A DNA stretch of 64,000 nucleotides from Lenzites betulinus (taxonomy: Eukaryota > Basidiomycota > Agaricomycetes > Polyporales > Polyporaceae). This document shows, in pieces, positions 22,206 through 32,768 of this stretch (positions are counted from its first letter, which is position 1; every line of letters begins with the position of its first letter). The notes below the pieces were generated by a model that saw only the letters and a program-made list of their open reading frames with translations, did no database searches and was not told the DNA's origin. The DNA lies in NCBI GenBank assembly GCA_022264855.1, contig JABYQU010000053.1:1-64000 (forward strand), in the 5' to 3' direction. A program made the position numbers and the translations under genes.

Positions 22206-23328
22206 ATGGTTGCCTTCAAGTCCTTCGCTCTCCTTTCCGCACTCGCCTCCCTTGCCGCGGCTGCGCCCGTGCGTCGTGAAGTTCCCCAAGGTATCTGCTC
22301 GCATGGTCCCAACCACGCGTCGATATCATGCTGACTGGACCTACAGAACATTCTCACGAGCCGATCCTCACTGCGGTTCGCACCAGCCTCAACCTCAACA
22401 ACCCGGCCAAAATCCAGGACCCTGTCTTTGCTCTGCTGGGCGATGCCGCCGCGAAGGCTGGTGCTGGTACCATCACTGTGCGTTGGATCTGTTAATCTCC
22501 ACGAGACAACGTTGCTCATCTGCCTTGCAGGATCTCGCGTGCTTGCAGCAAGCAGTAGCAGACCAGGCCTTCACCAACGCGAAGGCCGCTGGAGACCTCG
22601 CGGGTCAGGTCAACGCCCTCATTTTCCGCGCGATTGAGCGTAACACTGGTGGTGTCGGCGTGAAGAGTGCCATCTGCACGGAGACCGCGAAGAACCCTGA
22701 GGTTGCCGCACTCACGCAGCACCAGGACCCCGCGTCAGACGGCGCGGCGGCGACGAACAAGGCGATCACGCTCGAGCTTGCGAAGCAAATCGCGAAGCTC
22801 GGCGGGAACCCCCTCGACGCGATCAAGTCCGGTACGTTCGCGCCTGGCAGCAAGACCGACAACACCGGCAAGGGCAACTCTTGCGATGACGCCAACGACC
22901 CGAACGGTTGCATCTTCACGCAGAACCTCCTTGTCCCCGACGCGACTGACGACGAGATCAACGCGGCCGTCGCTGGTATCGCTTCGGGAACGACCAGTAC
23001 CGCTACGTCTACTGACGATGCTGACTGCGCTGAAGAGAGTGAGCACGCATTCCTCCCGTTTGCGAGAAACGCGTACTGATTATTGTCCAGCTGTCACTGT
23101 TACTGTGACGGCTACTGCCGCCGCCACTGCTACTGCGTAAGCATCACCCATTAACAAGACACCCAGCGTAAGTACTTACTGTGTTTATCGCCACAGTGAT
23201 GCCACCGCGACTTGCGCGCCTCCTAGTAAGTGTTATCCCTCCCTAGCTCTCGTTGCCTCTGACCAATTTATTCCCCAGGCTCAACGGTGACGGTCACCGT
23301 GACCCCTACGGCAACTGCAAGGCGTTAA
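22206..23328 (+). CDS. Secreted protein with TVTVTVT-rich tail, possibly cell-wall associated
   Basis: Exon 1 encodes a signal peptide (MVAFKSFALLSALASLAAAA) and a dibasic RR that could be a Kex2 site. The body reads DPVFALLGDAAAKAGAGTIT, DLACLQQAVADQAFTNAKAA, LIFRAIERNTGGVGV, TQHQDPASDGAAATNKAIT, GTFAPGSKTDNTGKGNSCDD and GCIFTQNLLVPDATDDEINA. I know this pattern from secreted proteins of wood-decay basidiomycetes, though no biochemical role is established. The tail is assembled from small exons: TVTVTVTATAAATATA, DATATCAPP and STVTVTVTPTATARR, the last two near 23200 and 23280. The Thr-rich tail is likely O-glycosylated. There is no GPI signal. Translation stops with TAA at 23326-23328. Confidence 0.82.
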
Positions 23329-23978
23329 GCTAAAAGGCGAACTGGATGCCACTTGGTGAATATTGCTGCTCTGCGGAAGGTTGCCCACGTTATACCGCCT
23401 TCCGACGCCCATTACTTTCTTTTTTCTTTACACTATTTTCTCGGGTGATATTTCGCAGCAATGTGTGTACTCTTCAATTCATGGTCTGGGTGTTTTCATG
23501 TTGTATCGATATCACAACTTCAGCTTCACTTGGGCTTCCTGAGTCGATGTACCTCGCTCTCTCGCAATTCCACAGTTCTTCGGGCCACCAGCCCCTCCAT
23601 CAGTATCGTTGTGCGTGTAGCTGCAGCACAGTTAGCTGAGGCTAGCCGTGCGTCCCATTCATGACGAAAGCAAGTGCGAACTTGGAAGTTGTTGCTCTGC
23701 CCTCCCAAGCCTATACTTCCTGCCTCCGCGGCGAGGCGCGGGAGCGTTTCGGCACCGTTCATGCCGTGGCAATCTCATGCATCCGTAGCTATAGATCTAG
23801 ATCTGTGCATACGCGCTACATACGCGCTTCAACAGGCTTCAACTCGTATCACTTGCTACTACTAAGTACAGTCCGGGATTTTGAGTCTTGTGTCCTGCCC
23901 TCGTTTTCTCCTACTCCAACTTCGCCGCCAGTATATACAAATATCTCTGGAATATAGTATCATCGCAGAGGCATCAGC

Positions 23979-26550
23979 ATGTCAGACCGTGGCTACATCA
24001 ACCTCATTCGACACCTCACCCGCGCCTCCTCCACTCTCCCGCTCGAGACCCTCCAAGCGTCCGTCGCGCACTACCTCGCACGGCCGCCCACACCGGCCCC
24101 AGGGAATCCAACGCCCCTCGCTGCGGCCGTACTCAATAGCCCGTTGTTCCGACCATATGCCCACGCGACGCTCTCCGCGCTCGCGCTCGCGTTCCGGCAG
24201 GCCGTACACCTGCGCGTCGGGGTGCTCAAGGAGGAGGCAGAACGTCACCCTGGGGGCCTCTTCTCGCGCGGGGTGGACATCCGAAGGAAGCTGGCGCGCT
24301 GGACTGGGGAGGTGAGGGCGGGCTTCGTGGGGAGTGTGGCGTTAGTACGGCTCGCCTGCGCGTCCGGACTGTTGCTGGGGCTGGAGGACTGGGACTCGGA
24401 GCTGGCATTGAAGGAGAAGGAGAGGAAGGCACGCGTCAAGGCCGAGGAAGAGGTTGTACTCGCGCTTGCGGAGGTGGTGGACGAGTATGCGCGGGAAGGG
24501 AGCGGGTGGGAGAAGGACTTCAAGAGGCTCGTAGGGGCGAACGGCCAGGAAGGTGGGTCACGTCCTCTTGCGTGGTTCAAAAGTGATGAGGATGAGGGCT
24601 CAATGTTTACCAGATCCTTTGGCACTGGCCGTCCTGATTTCCTCCCAATGTGCCCAGTGCATCGCTGCCGAGAGGCTGCAGGCATTGCCTCTTTCTGTGA
24701 GTATCTGTGCTATTCGTGTGTCTTATCCGGTACTAATTCATCTCGTGCAGGTTGTGACGGACGTATTGATTAATACAATTGACTGCTCCTTCCGAGGTGG
24801 CGCATTCTTGGCTGACGCATCTGCGTCAACTACAGCAGATGCAGACGGCAAACTCGCGTTGTCGGTACGTCTTCGCGGTGTTTGTAGCATCAGTTCCTGA
24901 TAGTTCCTCATGCCAGCCCAACTCTCCATTCGCGCGAAATGTGCGCTCCGTCGCCGAGTCGCCGTATGCCGCTACGATGGCATCCCTCGCGCGATTCGCG
25001 GCACGCGCCCTGACAGTGCTTGTGGAATCGCGCCAGGCGTCTGGGTGGGATTCCATTGGCCGTACACTGAAGCGCTTCCAAAGCATCACCGCAGTGGTCG
25101 AAAGAGATTGGATACGGTGCCCTTTGGCCAGAGTCACTAACGACGAAGAACTCTCCGGTAAGGTCTCACAACATAGTGTAGTGCAATTGCAACTAATTAT
25201 TTCCGGCAGACAACGAAACTCGCGAGGTAGCGACGGCGACTTGGTCTGCGTTGAAGACCCTCCTCTTCACTACACTCATGATCACGCAGTCCATCTTATC
25301 TGCTGCAGTCTTCGTGCCCAACATCCACACCTCTCAGCAGTCACCCCCCGCCCCTTCGCCCCAAGAAATCGCTCTGGACGTCCTACACGTCTTGTCTCAT
25401 TTGTCGTTTGTCATGCCCCAATTCGGAGGCGTTGCATCGATTTCGGAGGGCGGGCTGCCAGAGCTCAAACGTGCATTCTATATGGCGCTGGACGTGCTCG
25501 CCTCTAGCGGGGATGCTGCTGAAAGGTTCGTGTCTGAGCTGTCGCACGGGTATGGAACGGCCGGCAAGGGCAAAGGTGGGTTCATACCCGCTGTCCACTT
25601 AGCCCCCGATTGTATTGAACATAGCATATTTTGTGATAGGCGTCGAGACTATTCCGCGATCGTTGTTGGATGCGAGGAACGCGTTTGCGCTCGCATGCGT
25701 CGAGCAACTCGTCCCAGGGCTGTCAGAAGAAACCATACAAGCGCGAGTTTATCCCCTTTGCTTGCAGTACGTGCCTGCATTTTACCTGTCAATGACACGT
25801 ATTGATGAGGCGTGGCTCCAGGCATTTGTGGGACCCGAGCTACAGAGAAACCTACGAATCGGCGCACTCTGTCATGCTCGCCGTGTTTGCAGCTCACGCT
25901 AAAGGGAATGCTACACCTCAGACTGGGTCTGCAGATCCCCATCCAAGGTTCGTCGAGCGGCTGGTCCCAATGTACGCGCAGTGTCTGGTGGAGGTATGTC
26001 TCTCGACCCGCTCACAATTTGTTTTCATGTATGTTGACGTACATCTTCCCAGAATTCTTCAGACGGCCGGTTGAGCATGCCCCAGCTCTGCATGGCCTAC
26101 GCCGCTCTGGTGAGAAGTGCAGCTGTCTCGGGTTACAGCACCGGTGCGGACGATCGCGAGAGCGCGGAAGGCGACTCCAAAGCGTGGCTCTGCATCGAGG
26201 TACTTCTCGACGCCATCCGGAACACAGCCGCCGTATCCTCTGAACACCTGCATCGCCTGCATCTTGCGCTAATCGCGTGTGTGCCCTCGGTTTCACTTCC
26301 TCTGCTGCCGCGTCTCCTAGAAGAGGTCAAAGCGTTAATACAGTCATCGTCGACGCAGGAAGGTCGGCCGGAAGAAATGAGAGGGGCGCTCGTGCAAGCT
26401 CTATTCAAGGCGATTCTGCAGGATGTCGGCGACGCGGAGAAGGAGTTCCTTGTCGGCTGGTGGTTGGATCATAGAGATACTCTGGCTGATGCGCCAGGAG
26501 GCAGGGCAGCGGAAGGTGGGGAGCAGGAGATATCGGTGTCTCGATTATGA
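23979..26550 (+). CDS. Conserved large protein ending in SRL (PTS1-like), PEX8 candidate
   Basis: Exon 1 (about 23979-24552) is MSDRGYINLIRHLTRASSTL and onward: mostly helical, with a charged stretch LKEKERKARVKAEEEVVLAL. Later exons give DPLALAVLISSQCAQCIAAE, VTDVLINTIDCSFRGGAFLA, SPFARNVRSVAESPYAATMA, ETREVATATWSALKTLLFTT, IAYFVIGVETIPRSLLDARN, YESAHSVMLAVFAAHAKGN and HPRFVERLVPMYAQCLVE. The last exon runs from about 26050 to the stop and ends EISVSRL. SRL fits the peroxisomal PTS1 consensus (S/A/C-K/R/H-L/M). A long helical protein with a PTS1 end resembles PEX8, the intraperoxisomal import peroxin of fungi, but I cannot confirm homology by eye. An unrelated armadillo-like protein is the alternative. 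A TATATA lies about 45 nt upstream. Confidence 0.7.
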
Positions 26551-26774
26551 AGGGGGGTAGTATGTTTGTACAGATGCACCGAGGCGCCCTCAAGTACGTA
26601 CGACGAGTATACATATCACATCACAAGAGCGGGACCGCCTACAGCCGCATACAGCAATATGATATCCAGTCTAGGCTAGTCTAGGATGCTGTATTACATG
26701 AAACTTCGCGCTGCCTTCGATTTTTTTCAGCGTCCACTACATATAGCGCCCTTTCCTCCTCTTAGAACTTAAAC
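26551..26774. other. Intergenic region, no gene seen
   Basis: AT-richer than the flanks; contains a short direct repeat (TAGTCTAGGCTAGTCTAG-like near 26668). Probable 3' region of the upstream gene. Confidence 0.35.
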
Positions 26775-26921
26775 TTACACCACCATCTTCCCATCTCGAA
26801 TCCTCTTCGCGGTCGACAGCTCACCCTTCAGCGCCATGTCTACGGCGCCCTTCTCCGCCGCAAGTTCTGAGTCGTAACGCGTGAACAGACGCCCTTTTCC
26901 CTGGAGGGCCGGCTTGCCATA
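26775..26921 (-). pseudogene. Possible orphan 3' exon of an unidentified gene
   Basis: A minus-strand frame of 48 codons with good coding character: KPALQGKGRLFTRYDSELAA, then EKGAVDMALKGELSTAKRI, then RDGKMVV and TAA. An in-frame stop lies immediately upstream, with a CAAG that could act as a splice acceptor. No partner exon is visible before the next gene begins at 27146. It may be the remnant of a gene whose 5' part was lost. The family is not recognised. Confidence 0.25.
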
Positions 26922-26992
26922 TTAGGGCGGTCGCATGCGTCATCCTGGACGCGTGTGCCTTCCAGAAGACTCCGAAGCCACAAGCTTTCAAG

Positions 26993-27000
26993 TATATATA
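26993..27000 (+). promoter_or_regulatory. TATA-like box of the PPPDE fusion gene
   Basis: TATATATA about 150 nt upstream of the ATG at 27146. Confidence 0.4.
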
Positions 27001-27145
27001 CGCGTACTTTCTCGTTCCTTCAAAGCTCTCCCTTCATCCAAGTGTGTACTTCAGCGCTCTTTCGAAACCAGAGTAAGTGACAGGGACATCTGTAACGTGC
27101 TTTCAGACCCCACTGAATGGTATACATCCATAAGCGAATTTATTG

Positions 27146-29529
27146 ATGGCCAAAGTCCAACTTTATGTATACGATCTCAGCAATGGTCTCGCCAAGCAGC
27201 TCTCCAGGCAACTCACCGGCAAACAAATAGATGGTATATGGTGCGCGAGTTCTGTATAGACCCAGAATGCTAGAGGGTTGAACGTTGACGTTTTATAGGC
27301 ACACGTCCGTGGTAGTCTTTGGGAAGGAGATATACTACGGGCAGGGCATCGACATCGTGAGGCCTGGAATGTCTCATCACGGACGTCCCCTTCAAATCGT
27401 AGACATGGGCGAAACTGCGATAGATGAAGACACGTTTAACGAGTATCTAGAGGAAATGCGCGAACATTATACCGCGGACAAGGTAACTACGTTTGCTCAT
27501 GTGCCAACTACTGCTAATCAGACCTACTCAGTATCACCTTCTAGGTATAGCTCTGTCTCATGCAAGTCTTCTCTCAGCCAGCTAACGCGGGCCCGTAGAC
27601 TTTAACTGCAACTCGTTTACAAACGATTGCGTCGGCTTCCTCACGGGCGGGTCAATACCCGCATGGATTAAAGGCATGTATACGGTCTTCATACATACGG
27701 CTAGCCTTTGACTTAACCATCGAACCTGTAGACCTCCCTTCGGATTTCCTCTCGACGCCTTTCGGCGCTGCTCTCCGCCCAACCATTGATTCTATGTTCC
27801 GCCGACCCTCGGCCGGCACAGCGCCCGCCGCACCCCAACTGCCTCAGGAGTCGAGAGATGCAGCAGTAGCTGCCTCACCCAACCCTGCTCTCGCCTCGGC
27901 ACTCCTTCAGGCCGTCGCTTCCCAAGCATACACTAACAGCTCTTCTTCTGGCTCGAGCCCTGGTTCCGGCAGTTCTACTGTTGCCGGCCCAATCCACATG
28001 TGCACGAATCCCTCATCGCTGCACTCGCTCTTACAGTCGCACCGCGCGGCGGTCGTGTTCTTCACGTCAGCAACATGCGGACCTTGCCGGATGATTGAGC
28101 CGCTTTTCGAAGACCTCGCGCACCAGAAGACGCATGGTAGTGGGAGCGGCCGCGTTGCGTTTGTCAAGGTCGACATGGCTGTGGGAATGGGCAGCCAGGT
28201 TGCGGGGGAGTGGGGCGTGCGGGTCACCCCGACGTTCTTGTTCTTCCTGGATGGCAAGAAGGTCGGGACATATTATGGGGGGTGAGACTGGTGTGCTGAT
28301 ATCCGGTTCGCGTCGTTTAGCTCGAGGAGCTGAAAGGTGCGAATGGAGCCGAGCTGCGTTCGCAAGTGGATCTCCTTCTCTTCCAAGCATTCCCTCGTGC
28401 GTACCATGATGTTGACGTTAACATAGTAGACTGCTAACTCATGACATGTAGCCCATCCACACACCAAGCTCTCGCTCCCCGCCGTCGAAGCGCTTTCCAC
28501 AAACCCGATTCTCTTCACTCAAGTCCCTGCATTGGATACAGTCGTCTCCAAGTTGTCTTCTTTCATAGACGCTGCTCCTCAGTCCGCAGAGCTTCAGACC
28601 GCCAAGAAGAGCTTGACTAATTCGATCACGCCTCTTCTCAAGACCCGCTTCCCACCGAAAGGCTCCCCGGAAGAAGCAGCGAAGAAGAAGCCTACTTTCC
28701 CGGCGACTGCCCCACTCTTGTCCAGCTGGACGACGACCACGACCGCGATATCCAACACGCTTCCCCCCGCACAGCTCTTCCCTCTAGTCGACCTATGGCG
28801 TCTTGCCATCCTCGACGACGGCGTTGCCCAATGGCTCGCCACCGCGCCCCAGCCAAACCCCCTCCAACTTTTCCTCGCCAAGGCGCTCGCGGTGCTCGAC
28901 GCCAGTGCAAACGACCCCGCGCAGAAGGCGAGCGGCCGCAACTACCTCCTCACCGTGTTGCGCACGCTCGCGAACGGGTTCGCGCACGCACCACTGACCG
29001 GGACATTGCTCGCGGCGCAGCGTGCCCCGATTACGCGTGCGGTCGTCGCGGCCCTCCTGCACGACGACGCGGCGGTGCGCACGGCCGCGGCGAGCCTCGC
29101 GTTCAACATCGCGTCAGCCCTACAGAAGAGTCGCGTCGAGCGGCTGCGCGGCGCGGCGCCTGGGGTCACACCGACGGCAGTGGCGGAGGACGAGGAGTGG
29201 GAGGTGGAGATGGTGAGCGCGGTGCTCGAGGCGCTATCGAACGAGACACAGAGCGAGGAAGTCGGTGAGTGCTTTGGCTGGGTTTACACCTGGAGCTAGA
29301 CATTGAATACTGATTCGACCTGCTAGTGCATCGATTGACCGCCGCGCTGGCCTTCCTCCTGCGGCTGTCCCCTTTCTACGAGACGCAGCTGCGTGGTCTT
29401 TTGGAGGTGCTTCAGTCGCAGGAGACGCTGCAGAGCAAGCTTGCGAAAGGTGGGTGCGGGGAAAATGGAGTGCAGAAGCCCGAGGTCCGAAAGTTGGTGA
29501 ACGAGGTAGCTAGTAAGTTGTGCGTTTAA
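27146..29529 (+). CDS. PPPDE (DeSI-type) thiol peptidase - thioredoxin - PUL domain fusion
   Basis: Three domains in one chain. First, a PPPDE/DUF862 deSUMOylating or deubiquitinating peptidase fold: [39 protein letters not shown] (catalytic His) and [17 protein letters not shown] (catalytic Cys, near 27610). Second, after a Ser/Gly-rich linker, a thioredoxin domain with [18 protein letters not shown] (CxxC) and [20 protein letters not shown]. Third, from about 28460, a PUL domain: [73 protein letters not shown] and a C-terminal [23 protein letters not shown] domains bind Cdc48/p97. The fusion is known in fungi and fits a role in ubiquitin/SUMO turnover. Six or so introns are needed. The start ATG gives the canonical first beta strand. 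It stops at 29529. Confidence 0.9.
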
Positions 29530-29793
29530 CGCTGCGGTGAGGAGGTTGTTAGATATTAGTATACATTGAGCTTTGTGTTAAGAGGGTGTACTATGCGGAC
29601 TTTGGGACAACGTTGGTGACTACTATCATTAAGGAATGTCGGGGAATTGCATGTATCAGGATTTCTGCAACTGTCTGTTCATATTTCCCTGTGAGTCGCT
29701 CAGCAGTATTGATATTGGTACGTACGATAGGAAACACCTTGAAGTATCATGATCATCATATACGACTTGAGCCTGAGTGAGCGGCGAGCGCGA
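29530..29793. other. Spacer before the tandem array
   Basis: Single-copy sequence between the PPPDE fusion gene and the first repeat unit. No gene is visible. It presumably contains the terminator of the upstream gene. Confidence 0.4.
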
Positions 29794-29992
29794 ATCGAGT
29801 GCGGCGGATGTGATGAGCCGGCGGGGAGAAAACCCGTGATGAAGGCCGGATGCGGGGTAGCGGGTTGCCGGAGGCGCATAGTACTTATGGTGAGTCTTGC
29901 CTGAACGACCACCTGAGCATTCTAGCCCCTCTCTTTGACACTTGCTCGCTGCTAGTACTCGATTGAACGACTGGCCACTCTATCTCCCGCTT

Positions 29993-29998
29993 TATATA
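29993..29998 (+). promoter_or_regulatory. TATA box for the long (mitochondrial) acetyltransferase transcript, copy 1
   Basis: TATATA within CCGCTTTATATACCGC, about 100 nt upstream of the upstream ATG at 30095. It is identical in all four copies. Confidence 0.5.
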
Positions 29999-30094
29999 CC
30001 GCACGTTTTCCGGGACAGGCAGACGGACCCCAGTCGATCTGAGTCTACACTTGCCTACCCCCGCTTACCCCACATTGCCTCAGCAACTGCTTTT

Positions 30095-32768
30095 ATGTTC
30101 CAGTCAACACGACGCGCAGCCTCTACCCGGTCTCTTCCAGCATTGGTACGTCATAGCCTTCTTTCTGCGCTTCGCGTGTTCGGCGTGACTTGGTGAGAAC
30201 TATGGTCTCGGTCCGGCCCGGGAGATGCGACGACGAGTGTGGTGGGAAAGAATGGGCACATACGCCTTCTCACCGGCATTTATAACTCGACCTGCCTGCT
30301 TTCCTACCAAGAGATTCTCGTCATATCTAGCTCTTTGACTAGTCGCGCGCAATACCCCATAATGCACCCTATGCATGCCCAGAGGGATCATCCGCGTCCT
30401 GATGCGCGCAGGACATGCAAGATGCTGTTTGGGCCCACAGGGTTCCAGCCGACCCATTTCCGTCCCGGGATCATTGCCGGGCTGTGGTTTCCTGACGGGA
30501 AAGCGGATACCCGACTCTGCATATGTACCAGACGAAAGCCAACACTGACCCAACCTCGTCCAGTCCCATAGGCCTGCCACAATGTCCAAGACGCGCACCT
30601 TCAAGTCCTCTGCGCCGCGCAAATCCGACGTCCCCCCAGGGTACGTCGCGGACCCCAATCAAGGGCCCATGCTGCGATATGAAGCGTCGCTGCCGCGCCT
30701 CCCCGTGCCCACCATCTCCTCGACTGCATCAAAATACCTCGAGACGGTCGAGCCGCACCTCACGCGCGAGCAGTTCGCGAAGACGCAGGCGGCGGTGAAC
30801 GCGTTCGTCGGCTCGGAGCAGGCCAAGGTGCTGCAGGAGCGTCTGCAGGCGCGCGCCGCGGACCCGGGCACGAAGAGCTGGCTGGCGGACTGGTGGAACG
30901 AGGCGGCGTACATGGGCTATCGCGACCCTGTGGTCGTATTTGTGAGCTACTTCTACGTGCATGTGGACGACAAGACGCGGCCAAGCCAGGCGAAGCGGGC
31001 GGCGCAGCTGCTGAAGGCGACTCTGCCGTTCAGGCAGTTGACCGAGAGGTGGGTGGTCTACGCTGTTGCTCTGGGGAGACGTACTGACAACCCCGTAGCG
31101 GTCAGCTTGAGCCGGAGAAGGTGCGTGGGGCGCCCTTGGCGATGTCTTCATACGAGTGGCTGTAAGTCTGTCGTACCAGTAGGAGGACCTGTCCTGACAT
31201 CTGCTTAGATTCCACTCGAGTCGATACCCTACGAAGCCTTCGGACACCGCGAAGAAATTTGACCCCCAGGCCCATAATCACGTCGTGTTCGTAAGGAAAA
31301 ACAAGTTCTTCAAGGTCGCGTTAGCGGACAAGTCCGGACGCGAGCTGTCTGCAGAAGAACTCGAGGAACAGATTGAGAAGGTGATCAAGTTGGCGGGTAG
31401 CGAGAAGGCAACGCCCGTCGGCGCACTGACGTCGGAGAACCGCGACGTCTGGACAGATGTGTGTCACTTTCAACCTCTACTCCCGCTGTGGATGTCCTCG
31501 CTAATCATAGCGATAGGCCCGCGCTGCCCTCCTCGCAGCATCTCCGTCTAACGCTGCCTCATTGGCAGATATCGAGTCTGCGATACTGGTGGTTGCATTG
31601 GACGACACGAAGCCCGTCACGCGCGAGCAGGCGAGCTGGCAGTGCTGGGTCGGCGACGGCAGGAACCGGTTCTACGACAAGCACCAATGTTCGTATCCTA
31701 GTCGTCGATCTCTGTCCCGCTCTAACCTCTGCCCGCATTGCAGTCATCGTGTTCGAGAACGGCAAGTCCGGGTTCCTCGGGGAGCACTCGTGCATGGACG
31801 GCACGCCCACGCTGCGCCTGAACGAGTTCATCCTCGCCGCGCTCGCGCACGGCAAGGTTGACCTCGGGACCGCGCCCGCCGGCGCGCAACTGGAACCCCC
31901 GCAAGAGCTGCCCTTTACACTCGATGCACCCACGCAGCAGGCCATCGCAGCCGCGGAGGAGCACTTCGACGCGCTCGTCGGCGCGCACGAGATGGAAGTG
32001 CTGCACTACGAGGGGTACGGGAAAGAGGCGATCAAGGCGTACAAGGCCTCGCCCGACGCGTGGGCGCAGCTCGTGAAGCAGCTCGCGTTCCACAAGATGT
32101 TCGGCCGTCCGGGCGTGTGTTACGAGAGCGCGCAGACGCGCAAGTACCAGCTCGGCCGCACGGAGGTTATCCGGAGCGCGAGCAAGGAGAGCAAGGCGTG
32201 GGCGGAGGCGATGCTCGACCCCAGCCAGACTGTAAGAGGCGTGTTTGTATACTCGCGAAGTGTGATGCTGATTTGTGTATATGCAGGACGAACACCGCGC
32301 TGCGCTGTTCCGCAAGGCTGTCTCGCGCCACCTCCAGTACGCGGCATGGGCAGCCGATGGCCAGGGCGTCGACCGCCACCTCTTTGGCCTCAAGAAGTGC
32401 CTGAAGGAGGGCGAGCCCGTCCCTGAGATCTACACGGACGAGGCGTTCTCGAAGACGAACCATTGGGAGCTGTCCACGTCACAGCTCTCGTCGCCCTATC
32501 TCGATGGCTGGGGCTACGGCGAAGGTGTGTAGAGCGTGCTTTCGTGCGACCTGCGCGCAATGCTAATGTACATGGGATAGTCGTCCCTGATGGGTACGGC
32601 CTCTCGTACTCGATCGGCGACCACTATATCCGCTGGACGATCACGAGCCTCAAGCGCCGCACGGCCGAGCTCAAGCATTACCTCGCGGAGGCGGCGACAG
32701 AGACGCGGGCGATGATGGAGCGCGCTGCTGCGGAGGCGAAGAAGGAGGCGGACAAGGCGAAGCTGTGA
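30095..32768 (+). CDS. CAT2: Carnitine O-acetyltransferase, copy 1 (long form; short form from 30582)
   Basis: Transfers acetyl groups between CoA and carnitine for export of acetyl units from peroxisomes and mitochondria. Exons join in frame: 30095-30145, 30564-31048, 31099-31161, 31209-31458, 31517-31688, 31744-32231, 32287-32524 and 32581-32768, giving 644 residues. The first exon (MFQSTRRAASTRSLPAL) is a mitochondrial presequence, joined through SHRPAT to a second in-frame ATG (30582) that would give a 621-residue form. Family motifs: YEASLPRLPVPTISSTA, DPVVVFVSYFYVHVDD, HNHVVFVRKNKFF, VALDDTKPVTREQASW, FLGEHSCMDGTPTLR (catalytic His355 of the long form), RTEVIRSAS, HWELSTSQLSS, DGWGYGEVVPDGYGLSYSIG and WTITSLKRRTAELKHYL. 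The protein ends AKL, a PTS1. This is the yeast CAT2 arrangement for two destinations. The copy is fully open. Confidence 0.95.
30281..30285 (+). promoter_or_regulatory. TATA-like element inside the long first intron, copy 1
   Basis: TATAA in CATTTATAACTCG, within the 418 nt first intron and about 300 nt upstream of the second ATG (30582). It could drive a separate short transcript lacking the mitochondrial exon. Inference from position only. Confidence 0.3.

Noticed and set aside
31722..32393. Long minus-strand frames opposite the acetyltransferase
   Set aside because: They are antisense shadows of real exons with strong third-position GC, and they carry no domain.
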